A DNA stretch of 64,000 nt from Litchfieldella rifensis (GTDB lineage Bacteria > Pseudomonadota > Gammaproteobacteria > Pseudomonadales > Halomonadaceae): contig NZ_JBHRUG010000048.1 of the NCBI RefSeq assembly GCF_042646605.1, positions 124,001-188,000 on the forward strand, given 5' to 3'. Positions within the stretch are counted from its first letter, which is position 1, and every line of letters begins with the position of its first letter. The position numbers were made by a program, and so were the translations under genes. Below the pieces are notes generated by a model that was not told where the DNA came from, did not search any database, and saw nothing but the letters and a program-made list of their open reading frames with translations. Of this stretch, positions 31,430 through 40,499 are shown piece after piece.

Positions 31430-33769
31430 ATGAATGGGCGAGAAGTTTCAGAGCATTTTGAGTCTGAAGTAAGGCGTGTTGCCAGATTAATATTTTCTGA
31501 CAATCAAGGTTATTCAGGGGAGATTCATGAAGGTAGAGAGAGAGATGGTTATTTTGACGATGGAGAGACAGTTCACATCATTGAGGTGACAAGAAATACG
31601 GCTAAGTCAAAAGCAGAAGGTGACCTTGATAAGAGTGTAGAGCTAAAAAAGAACCTGCAGCGTGAGTGTCCCGATAAGAACTATAAGATATGGTTTATTA
31701 CTGAAAAAGAGCCAACGGCAGACCAGGCGGGTTTGCGAGAAATATACCGAAAAAAAGCGCGTTGCCCAGTAGTTATAATGAGCTTTAGGAGTTTTGAGCA
31801 GAAGCTGGTGGATGCTCCTCATTATCTAAGTTGTCGAAATGACTATAAATTTGGCAGTGTAAGAAATTTAGTTAGCGAGGACCAGTATTTTCCTATGGAG
31901 CGGGACGTATTTGTGCCGCTTCAAGTAACAGATCAAGCGACATGTAGATCTTTTAGCACATCTGAGCTGGCAGATATTATAACATCTGAAAATGCTGGTG
32001 CTTGCCTCTTATTAGGGCCGTACGGTTCTGGAAAGAGCATGACTTTGCGAGAAGTTTTTTTTGAGTTAAAAGGAAGATATGATTCAAGGCGGATCACGAA
32101 ATTTCCCTTGCACTTGAATTTAAGGGACCATGTTGGCCAATCGAATCCAGCTAGTGCTATATATGATCATGCTGTGCAGATTGGCTTTGGCCAAGGGGAT
32201 AAGCTGGTGCGAGCATGGCGGGCAGGCCAAGTTCATGTTTTGCTGGATGGCTTTGATGAAATAGCATCGAGCCGATTCAGAGGAGGGGTAGAAGGGATGC
32301 GTCTTGTGAGAAAAAACGCAATGACGCTTGTAAGAAATTTTGTACAAGAACATCCTCTTCAGAGATCAGGGGTTATAATAAGTGGCAGGCAAAATTATTT
32401 TGGGTCCGAAGGCGAATGCCTTGACTCACTTGGTTTGAGAGGTAGAAAGTGTAATATTTTGACTTTAAGTGAGTTTGATGAAGAACAGCTTTTTCAATAT
32501 TTAAAGAAGGTCGGGATAGACCCAAAATTCATTCCTGAGTGGATTCCTTCTAGACCTTTGTTGGTTGGGTATTTAGCGCACAAGAAGATTTTAGATAAGG
32601 CCTTGGGTGGGCTTTCCGATGTTAGCGCTGCAGAGGGGTGGGATTATCTCTTGGACATGATAGCAGAGCGCGAAGGAGAACAGCTGGAAGAATTAGGTGG
32701 TAGTCGAGAAGACCTTAGAAAATATATTGAGAGATTGGCAAGTCGAGCACGCTGTACAGTAGATGGAAGAGGGCCGCTTTCATTACAAGAAATGGTCGAT
32801 ACCCTGAAAGAGGTTCTCCCCACAGTGCCGGACGAAACAGCACAGCAACTTCTCTTACGAATGGCGGGGCTTACATCAACAAGTACTGATGATGATGATT
32901 CTAGGGAGTTTGTGGATGATGACTTGGTTGATGCGGCAAGAGCTGGGGATGTGGTTAGATTCATCGAAAATAATTATGATGAAGACTTGGTTTGCCTCTT
33001 TAGAGATGGTGATCTTATGGCAGTCGGTGGAGATATCTGCAAGTCAATAGTAGAGAAAAAAACGCAGGATTCTTCTTCTGGAAAGCTGTTAGCTTCGCTT
33101 GTGACCGTCAGTGATAAAATTGGTTCTGCTAGCTTGTGTAATGATATTTATGGTGTGATGTTGCTCAGAAAAACAGGGGTTGTTAGTGAAGCTGGAGATA
33201 TGTCTCGCGCTGTTATTAAAGATGGCTATTTAAAAGAAGTCGAAGTTGATCTTGATTTAGATTGCTCGTCGCTGACTTTCTCGCAATGCTTAATTCAAGT
33301 ATTAGAAATAGGTGGGAGCGGACCTTTTTCAAATGCTCCGTCTTTTCATGCTTGTCATATTGAAAGGGTTAGCTCAGGCGGGTTGAGCTGGGATCAGGTT
33401 AAAAGTATGTTGGGGGAGGATACTGACTTTGGAGAGGTTGTTGATGACGGAGAAACAGTGAGTGGGTTAAGGAAGCTTGATTTACAGGATGGGCTGAAAG
33501 TTCTTCTAACAGTGTTGAGAAAGCTATATATACAAGCAGGGAAAGGGCGAAAGGAAAGTGCTTTTTTTAGGGGGCTTGGGGCCAAGGAAAAGGCTTATGT
33601 GCCGGATGTGCTTAAACTTCTTGCCAAGCATGAGTTTTCGCATAAATATACTGCTGGGCAGCGTGATGTTTGGATGCCGAATCGTGCAAAAAAAGAAGAT
33701 GTAATGTCTATTCTGGGTGCTCCAGAGCAAAGCAATCATCCCCTTGTTAACGACGTTAAAGAGCTGTGA
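31430..33769 (+). CDS. NACHT-type STAND NTPase with possible PD-(D/E)XK N-terminal domain; candidate anti-phage protein
   Basis: 779 aa, starting at ATG 31430 behind GGGAG. Residues 1-130 have the look of a restriction-endonuclease fold: RERDGYFDDGETVHIIEVTR, with Asp39 and Glu52-Val-Thr54 followed by lysines. The NTPase follows with Walker A GPYGSGKS (196-203) and the NACHT Walker B LLDGFDE (271-277). No TPR, ankyrin or leucine-rich repeats are visible in the roughly 400-residue C-terminal part, which matches nothing I know. Bacterial NACHT proteins and Avs nucleases sense phage proteins and act through their N-terminal domain. The gene is strikingly AT-rich against its surroundings and stands alone. 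Defence role inferred. Confidence 0.75.
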   Translation: MNGREVSEHFESEVRRVARLIFSDNQGYSGEIHEGRERDGYFDDGETVHIIEVTRNTAKSKAEGDLDKSVELKKNLQRECPDKNYKIWFITEKEPTADQAGLREIYRKKARCPVVIMSFRSFEQKLVDAPHYLSCRNDYKFGSVRNLVSEDQYFPMERDVFVPLQVTDQATCRSFSTSELADIITSENAGACLLLGPYGSGKSMTLREVFFELKGRYDSRRITKFPLHLNLRDHVGQSNPASAIYDHAVQIGFGQGDKLVRAWRAGQVHVLLDGFDEIASSRFRGGVEGMRLVRKNAMTLVRNFVQEHPLQRSGVIISGRQNYFGSEGECLDSLGLRGRKCNILTLSEFDEEQLFQYLKKVGIDPKFIPEWIPSRPLLVGYLAHKKILDKALGGLSDVSAAEGWDYLLDMIAEREGEQLEELGGSREDLRKYIERLASRARCTVDGRGPLSLQEMVDTLKEVLPTVPDETAQQLLLRMAGLTSTSTDDDDSREFVDDDLVDAARAGDVVRFIENNYDEDLVCLFRDGDLMAVGGDICKSIVEKKTQDSSSGKLLASLVTVSDKIGSASLCNDIYGVMLLRKTGVVSEAGDMSRAVIKDGYLKEVEVDLDLDCSSLTFSQCLIQVLEIGGSGPFSNAPSFHACHIERVSSGGLSWDQVKSMLGEDTDFGEVVDDGETVSGLRKLDLQDGLKVLLTVLRKLYIQAGKGRKESAFFRGLGAKEKAYVPDVLKLLAKHEFSHKYTAGQRDVWMPNRAKKEDVMSILGAPEQSNHPLVNDVKEL

Positions 33770-33994
33770 CAGGGGGGTGGAGTAAGAAAACATATATGTG
33801 AAGTTTTCGGCAGTGACGGTTCAGCTTTCACATGCTCATGAAGGCCTATTGTTAACGGGGCAGTAATAGTATGCACCTGACACATGCCTCCGTGGGGCTC
33901 CTATAGTAATGCAGTGTTTTTCTGCCATTTCCCTGGGTTCCTTACTCGCTGCTTTAGTGGGTGCCCTTTCTTGAACACGGCATGAGGTTTTCCC

Positions 33995-34200
33995 CTTCCT
34001 GTTGCGGCCTCGGTGGGGGGAAGGCCCAGGAGTTTGTCGATTAGCCCCTCGGAGCTGAAAGTTTGATAGTTACGGCGGATCTCATAAAACTGCAGTCAGG
34101 AATAGCCCATCACCTTACAGGCTCTGCTGACGTTTTGCAGGTCCTTGGCCCAGATCTTGGAGGCTGAGCTTGCGTCGTGCTACTTTCTCTTTGGTGTCAT
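33995..34200 (-). pseudogene. IS481-like transposase N-terminal relic
   Basis: On the minus strand the frame reads LQNVSRACKVMGYS, an in-frame TGA, then QFYEIRRNYQTFSSEGLIDK. This is the helix-turn-helix start of IS481-type transposases. The catalytic integrase domain is gone. Confidence 0.6.
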
Positions 34201-34360
34201 AGTCGTTTCCTCATGGTGTTACAGCCGAGCGTCAGGCCCTCGTTCTATAACCCACGGGGAGCACTATGGCCACACCGCTTTCTGTGGCCGACTGTCAGGT
34301 AAATACCATCACGCCTCAGATTGAGCTGAATTCATCCGAGCCTCGGATCACCTCTGCACT

Positions 34361-34537
34361 CGTATCAGCTGGAAGATCGCCTCGGCGTTCCAGACATTAT
34401 CGGACAGCAACTGGTCGATGATCGGCTTGTAGGGATCCAGCTTGCTGGGTCGCGGCTGCGCGGGCCGCTCCGTCGGCGCCGCCCGCGGGCCAGGTGGCGC
34501 CGCACGGTGCGTTCACAGCAACCGAACTGGTGAGCAA
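34361..34537 (-). pseudogene. IS21 IstA-like transposase relic
   Basis: It begins MNIAHQFGCCERTVRRHLAR and, after a frameshift, continues KLDPYKPIIDQLLSDNVWNA. Both match the DNA-binding start of IstA. About 60 residues remain. Confidence 0.6.
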
Positions 34538-34682
34538 TGTTCATGAGGTGAGCGTCTCGCTGACGAGGTTGCTTTTATCATGAGAAAGTCCTCTCGGCTC
34601 AGCATGGCACGATCTCTTGCAGATTTGGTCACCAACAAGGAAAGGTGATGCGGGTCGGAGACAATTTGTTTTGATATTATAA

Positions 34683-34700
34683 GGACTTATAGCTCCGGCG
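34683..34700. repeat. 18-bp direct repeat, right copy
   Basis: Exact copy of 30138-30155 in the same orientation, just outside the 3' end of the restriction operon. Confidence 0.7.
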
Positions 34701-34735
34701 TTGACATTGACGCGTTGTGGCGATATGTAGAAATA

Positions 34736-35266
34736 TCAATCAAGCCAGAGTAGACGCTCTATACCTAAACGGGAACTCGCTACTTCGATCATTTCCTGCA
34801 CTCCGTCCGCTATTGGACGTCCGCCTTGCAGCAGAACTACCGCATATGGCACAGCGCCTGAAGTCTTGAACGCGCGTTCGAATGTTGCGAATAGGATGGC
34901 CTTCCAGTCTCGGCTGCTTCCCCACGATACGACCTTCCCATCCAACAAGAGCCGACCTTGCGGCTTTTCGTAAGTTCGGTGAACCCGTCCAGGCTCGAGG
35001 CTAAGTGTGCGAAGGACAGTCTCCTCCATTTCCTTCATTCGCGCCATAAGATATGGCTTCAATAGCGAATCTTTTATATATACCCGGACTCGGCGGGGAT
35101 CCATGAAATGGCCAAGAACGCCGCCTATAGACTGGTCTTTCGCCCAATTCTCATACCAGGCAGCCCGCTCCATATCCGAGAGGGAGGCCCAGCCCAGCTC
35201 ATCGGCCTTGGCCCAGAGATCACGCTGGACCCGATCTCTTATATCTTGAGGAACCTTTCGACTCAC
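34736..35266 (-). CDS. Unidentified 176-aa protein, last gene of the MORC restriction operon
   Basis: It starts at a GTG that overlaps the helicase stop (GTGA), so it is clearly part of the operon. The sequence is mixed alpha/beta without a known motif: DRVQRDLWAKADELGWASLS, DPRRVRVYIKDSLLKPYLMA, then GRLLLDGKVVSWGSSRDWKA and VPYAVVLLQGGRPIADGVQE. The last part could form a Rossmann-like or nuclease-like strand pattern, but no catalytic residues stand out. It may be a specificity or regulatory factor of the system. Function not known. Confidence 0.8.
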   Translation of the reverse strand: MSRKVPQDIRDRVQRDLWAKADELGWASLSDMERAAWYENWAKDQSIGGVLGHFMDPRRVRVYIKDSLLKPYLMARMKEMEETVLRTLSLEPGRVHRTYEKPQGRLLLDGKVVSWGSSRDWKAILFATFERAFKTSGAVPYAVVLLQGGRPIADGVQEMIEVASSRLGIERLLWLD

Positions 35267-36942
35267 TGTACAGACCCTGGTTTTGCGGGTTCCGGAAAGT
35301 TGAACTGTGGCACGTCCAGCTTGCTGTCACCTTCACGGGTCATCAGGTCGGCCTGGTCCAGCATCCAGTCAAGCATGAACTCACCGGCGCCGGCGTTGTG
35401 AAATTGCACGACCCGCTCCATAAAGTGCAGGCGCTCGACATCGCCTGCTACGGCAGCCTGAAGCCGCACCACCTCCGAGATCCGCCGAAGGTCACTGACA
35501 AAGTCCAGGACCACAACCTTCTCCTTGTGCGGAGAAATCCGAAGTCCCCTGCCGAGTTGCTGTACAAAGATTCGACGGCTGTGGGTCACGCGCATGAACG
35601 CGAGCATGTCGACGTCGGGGACATCCACCCCTTCGTTGAAGATGTCCACGGTAGTCACCGCGTTCAGGCTACCCTTCCTAAGCGCTGCCATCCTCTTGTC
35701 ACGCTCCCTAGCTTCCAGGTCGCCGGTGATGGCGTCCGCTTCGAAGCCATAGAGGCGAAGCATGCCCGCAAAAGCCTTGGCGTGCGCGACGCTGGCGCAG
35801 AACACCACAACCGACTGCCGCTGCTCGCGTTGGAAAATATCCGCGATCATGCGCGCGGCCTCTTCATCCCGTGTCGGTATAAGCAGACGGGTGTTGAGCT
35901 CCTTGATCGAGTAGCTGTGGCGGGACTGGTTGCGCACGAACTCCCAGTCGATGTTGTCGGCAAGCAACCGGTAATCCGCCTCGCAAAGGAAGCCGCGTCT
36001 CAGCCCCTCGTCGATTCCCATGCGAATCACCGGTTCCCCCAGCAGTTGATCGATGTCGTAGTTGTCGCCTCGCCAGGGGGTCGCGGTTGCGCCGCCGAGC
36101 ATCGGTGGGCTGAGCACATCGATGACCTTCCGAAAGCTTTCCGAGCCGATATGGTGAGCCTCATCAACCCACACAAGCCCGAATTCAGGTATCGAGTCGA
36201 GGCGGCTAGCCACGCTTTGAACAGTTGCGAAGGTTATGCCGTCCCAAAACGAGGGTTCCTCGCCGTCGGCAAGCCGGTGCGTGGGAACCGTCTTTGGCAA
36301 CTGCTGCCAAAACGCGCGCTGGAGCTGATCGACCAACTCCCGCTTGTCGGCGAGAACCAGCACGCGGCCAGTATCTATAACCCCATCGCGGAGTAACTGC
36401 GCCGTCGCTTCAGCCATCACGACCGTTTTCCCGAGTCCTGTGGCGAGAACCAGTTGCCCCCGTCCCGTCTCCCGTAGTGCCCCGACAAGCTTATCGACAC
36501 AGCATTCCTGGTAACGCCGTAGATCGCGCCTGCTCCGTGGGTACTCGGGGCTGCGGCGCATCATCGTTACGAGAGAGGGTGGGTCCAGCCGGTCGACCTT
36601 TATCCCCAGTTTCGCCCAGCGGTCCACCGCCGCGTGCATCGCGGGGCCCCACGGCCTTGATGTTGCCACCGCATACCGTTCGGCGCCGTAAAACCGTCCG
36701 GACTCAATAACCTCATCGACGGCCCGGGGGTCGGGATAGCCTCCACTGGTGAATTTGCACTGCACGACCCACAGCCGTCCCTTTTTGACGCCAAGCACAT
36801 CCGCGCCCTTGTCGCCGGGGCCGCCGACGATGCGGACATCCTCAAATCCGTTTTGGACCAGCAGTCGGGCGATGTCGCGCTCGAACGCATTCCACGGCCC
36901 GTCGAGCAAACGTCGGGAATCAAGGAACAGGCCTTCCATCAT
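35263..36942 (-). CDS. Mrr-like restriction endonuclease fused to SF2 helicase
   Basis: 559 aa. Residues 15-110 form an Mrr-type nuclease with Glu21, Asp48 (GDKGADVLG) and Gln61-x-Lys63 (VVQCKF). From about 140 there is a superfamily 2 helicase: Walker A GLGKT (169-173), DEAHH (260-264), TATPWR, and motif VI QQLGRGLR. This is an effector of the MORC-type restriction system, expected to translocate on and cut unmodified DNA. It starts by overlapping the stop of the ATPase gene (TAATG) and ends overlapping the 176-aa gene. Confidence 0.9.
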   Translation of the reverse strand: MMEGLFLDSRRLLDGPWNAFERDIARLLVQNGFEDVRIVGGPGDKGADVLGVKKGRLWVVQCKFTSGGYPDPRAVDEVIESGRFYGAERYAVATSRPWGPAMHAAVDRWAKLGIKVDRLDPPSLVTMMRRSPEYPRSRRDLRRYQECCVDKLVGALRETGRGQLVLATGLGKTVVMAEATAQLLRDGVIDTGRVLVLADKRELVDQLQRAFWQQLPKTVPTHRLADGEEPSFWDGITFATVQSVASRLDSIPEFGLVWVDEAHHIGSESFRKVIDVLSPPMLGGATATPWRGDNYDIDQLLGEPVIRMGIDEGLRRGFLCEADYRLLADNIDWEFVRNQSRHSYSIKELNTRLLIPTRDEEAARMIADIFQREQRQSVVVFCASVAHAKAFAGMLRLYGFEADAITGDLEARERDKRMAALRKGSLNAVTTVDIFNEGVDVPDVDMLAFMRVTHSRRIFVQQLGRGLRISPHKEKVVVLDFVSDLRRISEVVRLQAAVAGDVERLHFMERVVQFHNAGAGEFMLDWMLDQADLMTREGDSKLDVPQFNFPEPAKPGSVQ

Positions 36943-39275
36943 TAACTCCCGCGATCCGGTGCTAGTAGCCGCAGGCTCTGCGCGGCCCGGATCACGGCTT
37001 CGCGCGGGGCACGGTCGATATCAGCCGGGCTTTGCGACGCGAGCCAAACGGCGTCGGCCAGGTAGCTGTCGTACTGCTCCGACACCCGCGCTCGCCCTTC
37101 GGCGGTTATGGACGCGTCTCCGAAATCCAGCGCATCGTAGAGCTGTTCCCAATAGCGGCCGTCAAAGAAAAGGCTTGGGTGCTCGCGTACGAAACGCCGG
37201 ACGTCGTCGGGTTCGGCATAGCTGAGAAAGTCACCGCTTTGGACGACGGTCTTAAGGGCGGTGGCGCCACTGGTGGCCACTTTCCTTCCGATGCGGGTCT
37301 TCATCTCCGACGGCAGCGAGTCGAAGCAATCGTTGGCCTCGTTGGCGCCCAGGTTTTCCGCTACCGAGCTTCCTATGTCCCGGAGGGTGGCGCATGCGCT
37401 TGCGATAAGGTCGCCGGAGTCGAGTTGCGATTCCCGCGCGTACTGGCTGCGCAGGTCCGCCAGAATCGCGGCGAACACTGCATCGGTCGGGCGGTGGTCC
37501 TTGAGGAACTCATAGGTCTTCAGGGCAAGTTCGTTCAGAAGGCCGTCAAGAGGGGTCATGGTGGTCGACCGGAAAACCGGGTGATCCCGCTGAACGAGGT
37601 ACTGATAAACTCGGGTCGCGGGATCATCCATCCGGAATGTCCACGGCGCTCCGTCCGGCAGGTCCGGGGCCTCCGCCTCGACCGCGAAAGCCTCGACCGC
37701 GAACTCCACCTTGATTAGCGAGTGACTGTAGGTCCGCGAAAGCGCATGCAGCTTCTCCCGCAGGTGGACAGTGGGTGGCGCCACAGGCGGCGCCACCACG
37801 GTGTCTCCCTCATTGCCGCCACCGTCGTCATCGCCCTCGTCAAGCAGCCCCTCCGGGAGATCGGGTGGATTGCTTGTGGGCTCGTTAGACTGGCTGATGG
37901 CGCCAACGACGCTGCGATCCTGCTCAAGCACCAGTTCCCACCACTTTTCATCGGTCTGATACTCTGGATCGCCCTTCTGGAACAGGTCCGCCATTTCCAC
38001 TGCGCGGTCGTTGTTCTTGACCGCGATGATTCTCTCCCAGCGGCCGGCCTTCCCTTGGGGACTGCTCCGGCGGAACGCTTGGAACAACCGGTAGAGAGGC
38101 GCGTTTGTCTCAGGGAAACCGAGGTCCCGTCGCTTCCTGGGCAGAAGCGGGCCCTCGCCCCGAACCAGGTGGACCATTTCCCGCCATGCGGGATCGTCTC
38201 GCTCAAACCGATCCTTCGTGTAGTGTACGCGGCAGTGATCCATGTGGACCTCACCGATGAATCGCCCGCGATTCCTCTGGTCGTCGATTGGGTATTCCCT
38301 TTCCTGGCGCTCACCGTCGGACCAGAAGAATAGGTCCTTGCTGCGGGCTTCAATGATTCTCCCGTTCCGGATCAGGTCGATGCCGTACTCGTCCTCATGC
38401 ATGTAGCGCTGCAGGCCCACCCAGCCATGGAGGCGGCGCTGTATCTCGGTGATGGTTTCGATGGACCGGCACGTTGGGCATGACTCCTCGTCCATCATGA
38501 GTGTGAGCATGCAGTTTGAGCAGTAACGCCGGGGGGCGAGCTTCACATCGATGGTCTCGACCGCGTGGACTGGTCGGCCATCCGGACCTTGCGTGTGGCG
38601 GTCCGGACTCCAGTGACAGTGGCGTTGCGGCTGCACCTGTTGACCGTTGATGTCCAGCCGAAAGCGGGAGTCCTCGGCGAGCAATAGGGGCGCGTAGATG
38701 TGCGCCAACTTCTTCCGGATGGCGCGGATATTGGCGCCCCGGGAGAAGAAGCGCCGCTGATCCCGCTTGAGTCGCAGAATCCGGATTTCAGTACCGTGCG
38801 TGTCCGGGTCGGCCTTGGGCTTTGTCAGGAGTGGAGTGTGGTAGTCCCGGGAGCGTCGCAGTTCCTCCAAGTCGATCCTTAGCCCTGTCCACTCGTTGTC
38901 CCCCTTTCGGGTCGAGTAAACTTCTGTGACGACGCCTAGCCGTGCCGTCGCGATGTTGAAGCCCATGCCGAACAGGCCGAGGTTGTCGAACGGATTGTTG
39001 CCGCTCCAGCCAGCCCTGGCGGCCACCTCGAGCTGCTCCGTGGACATGCCCGGCCCGTTGTCACGGAGTGAAATGAAGGCGTCATCGCTATCCGCCGTCG
39101 GCAGCGTGATGACCACTTCCGGCGAATCAATACCCTCGCTGCGGCGCTTAGCGTTGACGAATCCGTCCACCGAGTTGTCCACGAGTTCCGCCAGGCACTT
39201 CCACTGGTCCAGACTGATGTCGCCGAGCACCTGGAGCACGCGCGGGTCCGGGGTGAGATCAAATTCCATCTTCAT
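36942..39275 (-). CDS. MORC/MutL-like GHKL ATPase of a restriction-modification system
   Basis: 777 aa. A GHKL (Hsp90/MutL-type) ATP-binding domain fills residues 1-200: N box LAELVDNSVDG (Asn34), DNGPGM (72-77) and GLFGMGF (100-106). A zinc ribbon (Cys252, Cys255, Cys266, Cys269) interrupts the transducer domain, followed by a long helical C-terminus. Iyer, Abhiman and Aravind described such MutL-like ATPases in restriction systems together with cytosine methylases, Vsr nucleases and SF2 helicases, as relatives of eukaryotic MORC proteins. All these partners are present here. Probably a clamp-like sensor that controls the helicase-nuclease. Confidence 0.88.
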   Translation of the reverse strand: MKMEFDLTPDPRVLQVLGDISLDQWKCLAELVDNSVDGFVNAKRRSEGIDSPEVVITLPTADSDDAFISLRDNGPGMSTEQLEVAARAGWSGNNPFDNLGLFGMGFNIATARLGVVTEVYSTRKGDNEWTGLRIDLEELRRSRDYHTPLLTKPKADPDTHGTEIRILRLKRDQRRFFSRGANIRAIRKKLAHIYAPLLLAEDSRFRLDINGQQVQPQRHCHWSPDRHTQGPDGRPVHAVETIDVKLAPRRYCSNCMLTLMMDEESCPTCRSIETITEIQRRLHGWVGLQRYMHEDEYGIDLIRNGRIIEARSKDLFFWSDGERQEREYPIDDQRNRGRFIGEVHMDHCRVHYTKDRFERDDPAWREMVHLVRGEGPLLPRKRRDLGFPETNAPLYRLFQAFRRSSPQGKAGRWERIIAVKNNDRAVEMADLFQKGDPEYQTDEKWWELVLEQDRSVVGAISQSNEPTSNPPDLPEGLLDEGDDDGGGNEGDTVVAPPVAPPTVHLREKLHALSRTYSHSLIKVEFAVEAFAVEAEAPDLPDGAPWTFRMDDPATRVYQYLVQRDHPVFRSTTMTPLDGLLNELALKTYEFLKDHRPTDAVFAAILADLRSQYARESQLDSGDLIASACATLRDIGSSVAENLGANEANDCFDSLPSEMKTRIGRKVATSGATALKTVVQSGDFLSYAEPDDVRRFVREHPSLFFDGRYWEQLYDALDFGDASITAEGRARVSEQYDSYLADAVWLASQSPADIDRAPREAVIRAAQSLRLLAPDRGS

Positions 39276-39302
39276 ATGCCGTTCTCGCTGTTCCGTTGTT
39301 GC

Positions 39303-40499
39303 TCAACCGGCGGCCAAACCAGTGGGTTTCGCCCGAACCTGTTGCTCCAGGGCCTGCGCCACCGACCACGCCACCACCTCGCCTAGTAACACTGGTACCG
39401 CGTTTCCGAGCTGGCGCATCGTTTGGGACCATGCGCTGCGGAATTCGAATTCGTCGGGAAAGGTCTGTAGGCGTGCCGCCTCGCGCACGGTGAAGTAGCG
39501 CACGCTGCCGTCCCCTTTGACCATCATGTTCTCGCCGCCAGGTACCCCGTGGCGGCCGGCCTTGAGGGTCTTCGCCGGCTCGTCCAGGACGCTGCCCGTA
39601 TGTCCCACATAAACCCGGGCACCCGGCGTGAACACGTGGTTCGGAATGCCGTTGTCAGGGTGAAATTCAGGGTCGGGGAGATCCTCGACGGCGTCCCTGA
39701 CCGTTCGCCACGACTCTTCGGCGTCGAGAGGCAACTCGCTCGCCAGCCTCTCGATGCGGCGACGCACCCGGAGGGGAATCTCCGGGCGGTCCCGGCGGGC
39801 CACCCGGTGCCGCTCCCAATAATCTCCGGAGACCCATTTGGAGTGAAGCAACGCTTCCTCCGAGTGGGTTCCAAGGGGGCACGACCATTTGGCTCCCACG
39901 TCCGAGCGGAATCCCACTATAAACATGCGCTCGCGCCGCTGTGGAACCCCGTAGTCGGCTGCGTTCAGCACCTCTACATGGGTATTGTACGTCGAGGCTT
40001 CACCATTTTGGGAATGGTGCCGTTGGAGGCGCGCACGATGCTGAAGCCAGTCCTCGTGCTCCCGACGGACCAGCTCGGGATGTTGCAACTGAAGCTCAAT
40101 ATAGGTGCGGTAAAGGTTGAAGCTCTCCCGGTTCAGTCCCTTCACGTTTTCGAAGATGAAGGCCTTGGGACGCAACTCCCGGACCGCCCTCACCGCCTCG
40201 GGGAACATGTCACGCTCATCGAGGTGGCCTCGGTGTTTGCCGCCCAGCGAGAAGGGTTGGCACGGCGGGCCGCCGGAGATGACATCGACTTCGACTTTCA
40301 CCTGTGAGTAATCGAAGAAACGGGCGTCCATCTCGTAAAGAGGCCAGCCCTCCACAGCGTGAGCGTGGTGCCGTTGATTTTCGCGGAAGGTTTCACACGC
40401 AAAATGATCTAGTTCAACGACAGCCGCATGTCTGAAACCTGCGTTGGACATGCCGATTGCCAGCCCCCCGGCTCCTGCGAATAGCTCCACGCTATGCAT
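39303..40499 (-). CDS. DNA (cytosine-5) methyltransferase
   Basis: 398 aa, with the C5-methylase motifs in order: FAGAGG (I), GGPPCQPFS with catalytic Cys80 (IV), FENVKG (VI), QRRER (VIII) and a C-terminal QLGNAVPVLL (X). The target-recognition region lies between about 200 and 330. It protects host DNA in the MORC-type system. The start at 40499 (MHSVELFAG) overlaps the end of vsr by 8 nt and has GGAG upstream. The stop is 28 bp before the ATPase start. The recognition sequence cannot be read off. Confidence 0.95.
   Translation of the reverse strand: MHSVELFAGAGGLAIGMSNAGFRHAAVVELDHFACETFRENQRHHAHAVEGWPLYEMDARFFDYSQVKVEVDVISGGPPCQPFSLGGKHRGHLDERDMFPEAVRAVRELRPKAFIFENVKGLNRESFNLYRTYIELQLQHPELVRREHEDWLQHRARLQRHHSQNGEASTYNTHVEVLNAADYGVPQRRERMFIVGFRSDVGAKWSCPLGTHSEEALLHSKWVSGDYWERHRVARRDRPEIPLRVRRRIERLASELPLDAEESWRTVRDAVEDLPDPEFHPDNGIPNHVFTPGARVYVGHTGSVLDEPAKTLKAGRHGVPGGENMMVKGDGSVRYFTVREAARLQTFPDEFEFRSAWSQTMRQLGNAVPVLLGEVVAWSVAQALEQQVRAKPTGLAAG

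Larger units (their letters stand above)
33770..34735. other. Gene-free region with transposase relics
   Basis: 966 bp between the NACHT gene and the restriction operon. The first 200 bp are AT-rich with no gene. Then come decayed IS481-like and IS21-like transposase pieces (33995-34200 and 34361-34537), a weak third match to the start of the DUF427 repeat near 34330-34357 (TCCGAGCCTCGGATCACC), and the right copy of the 18-bp repeat. Confidence 0.5.
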
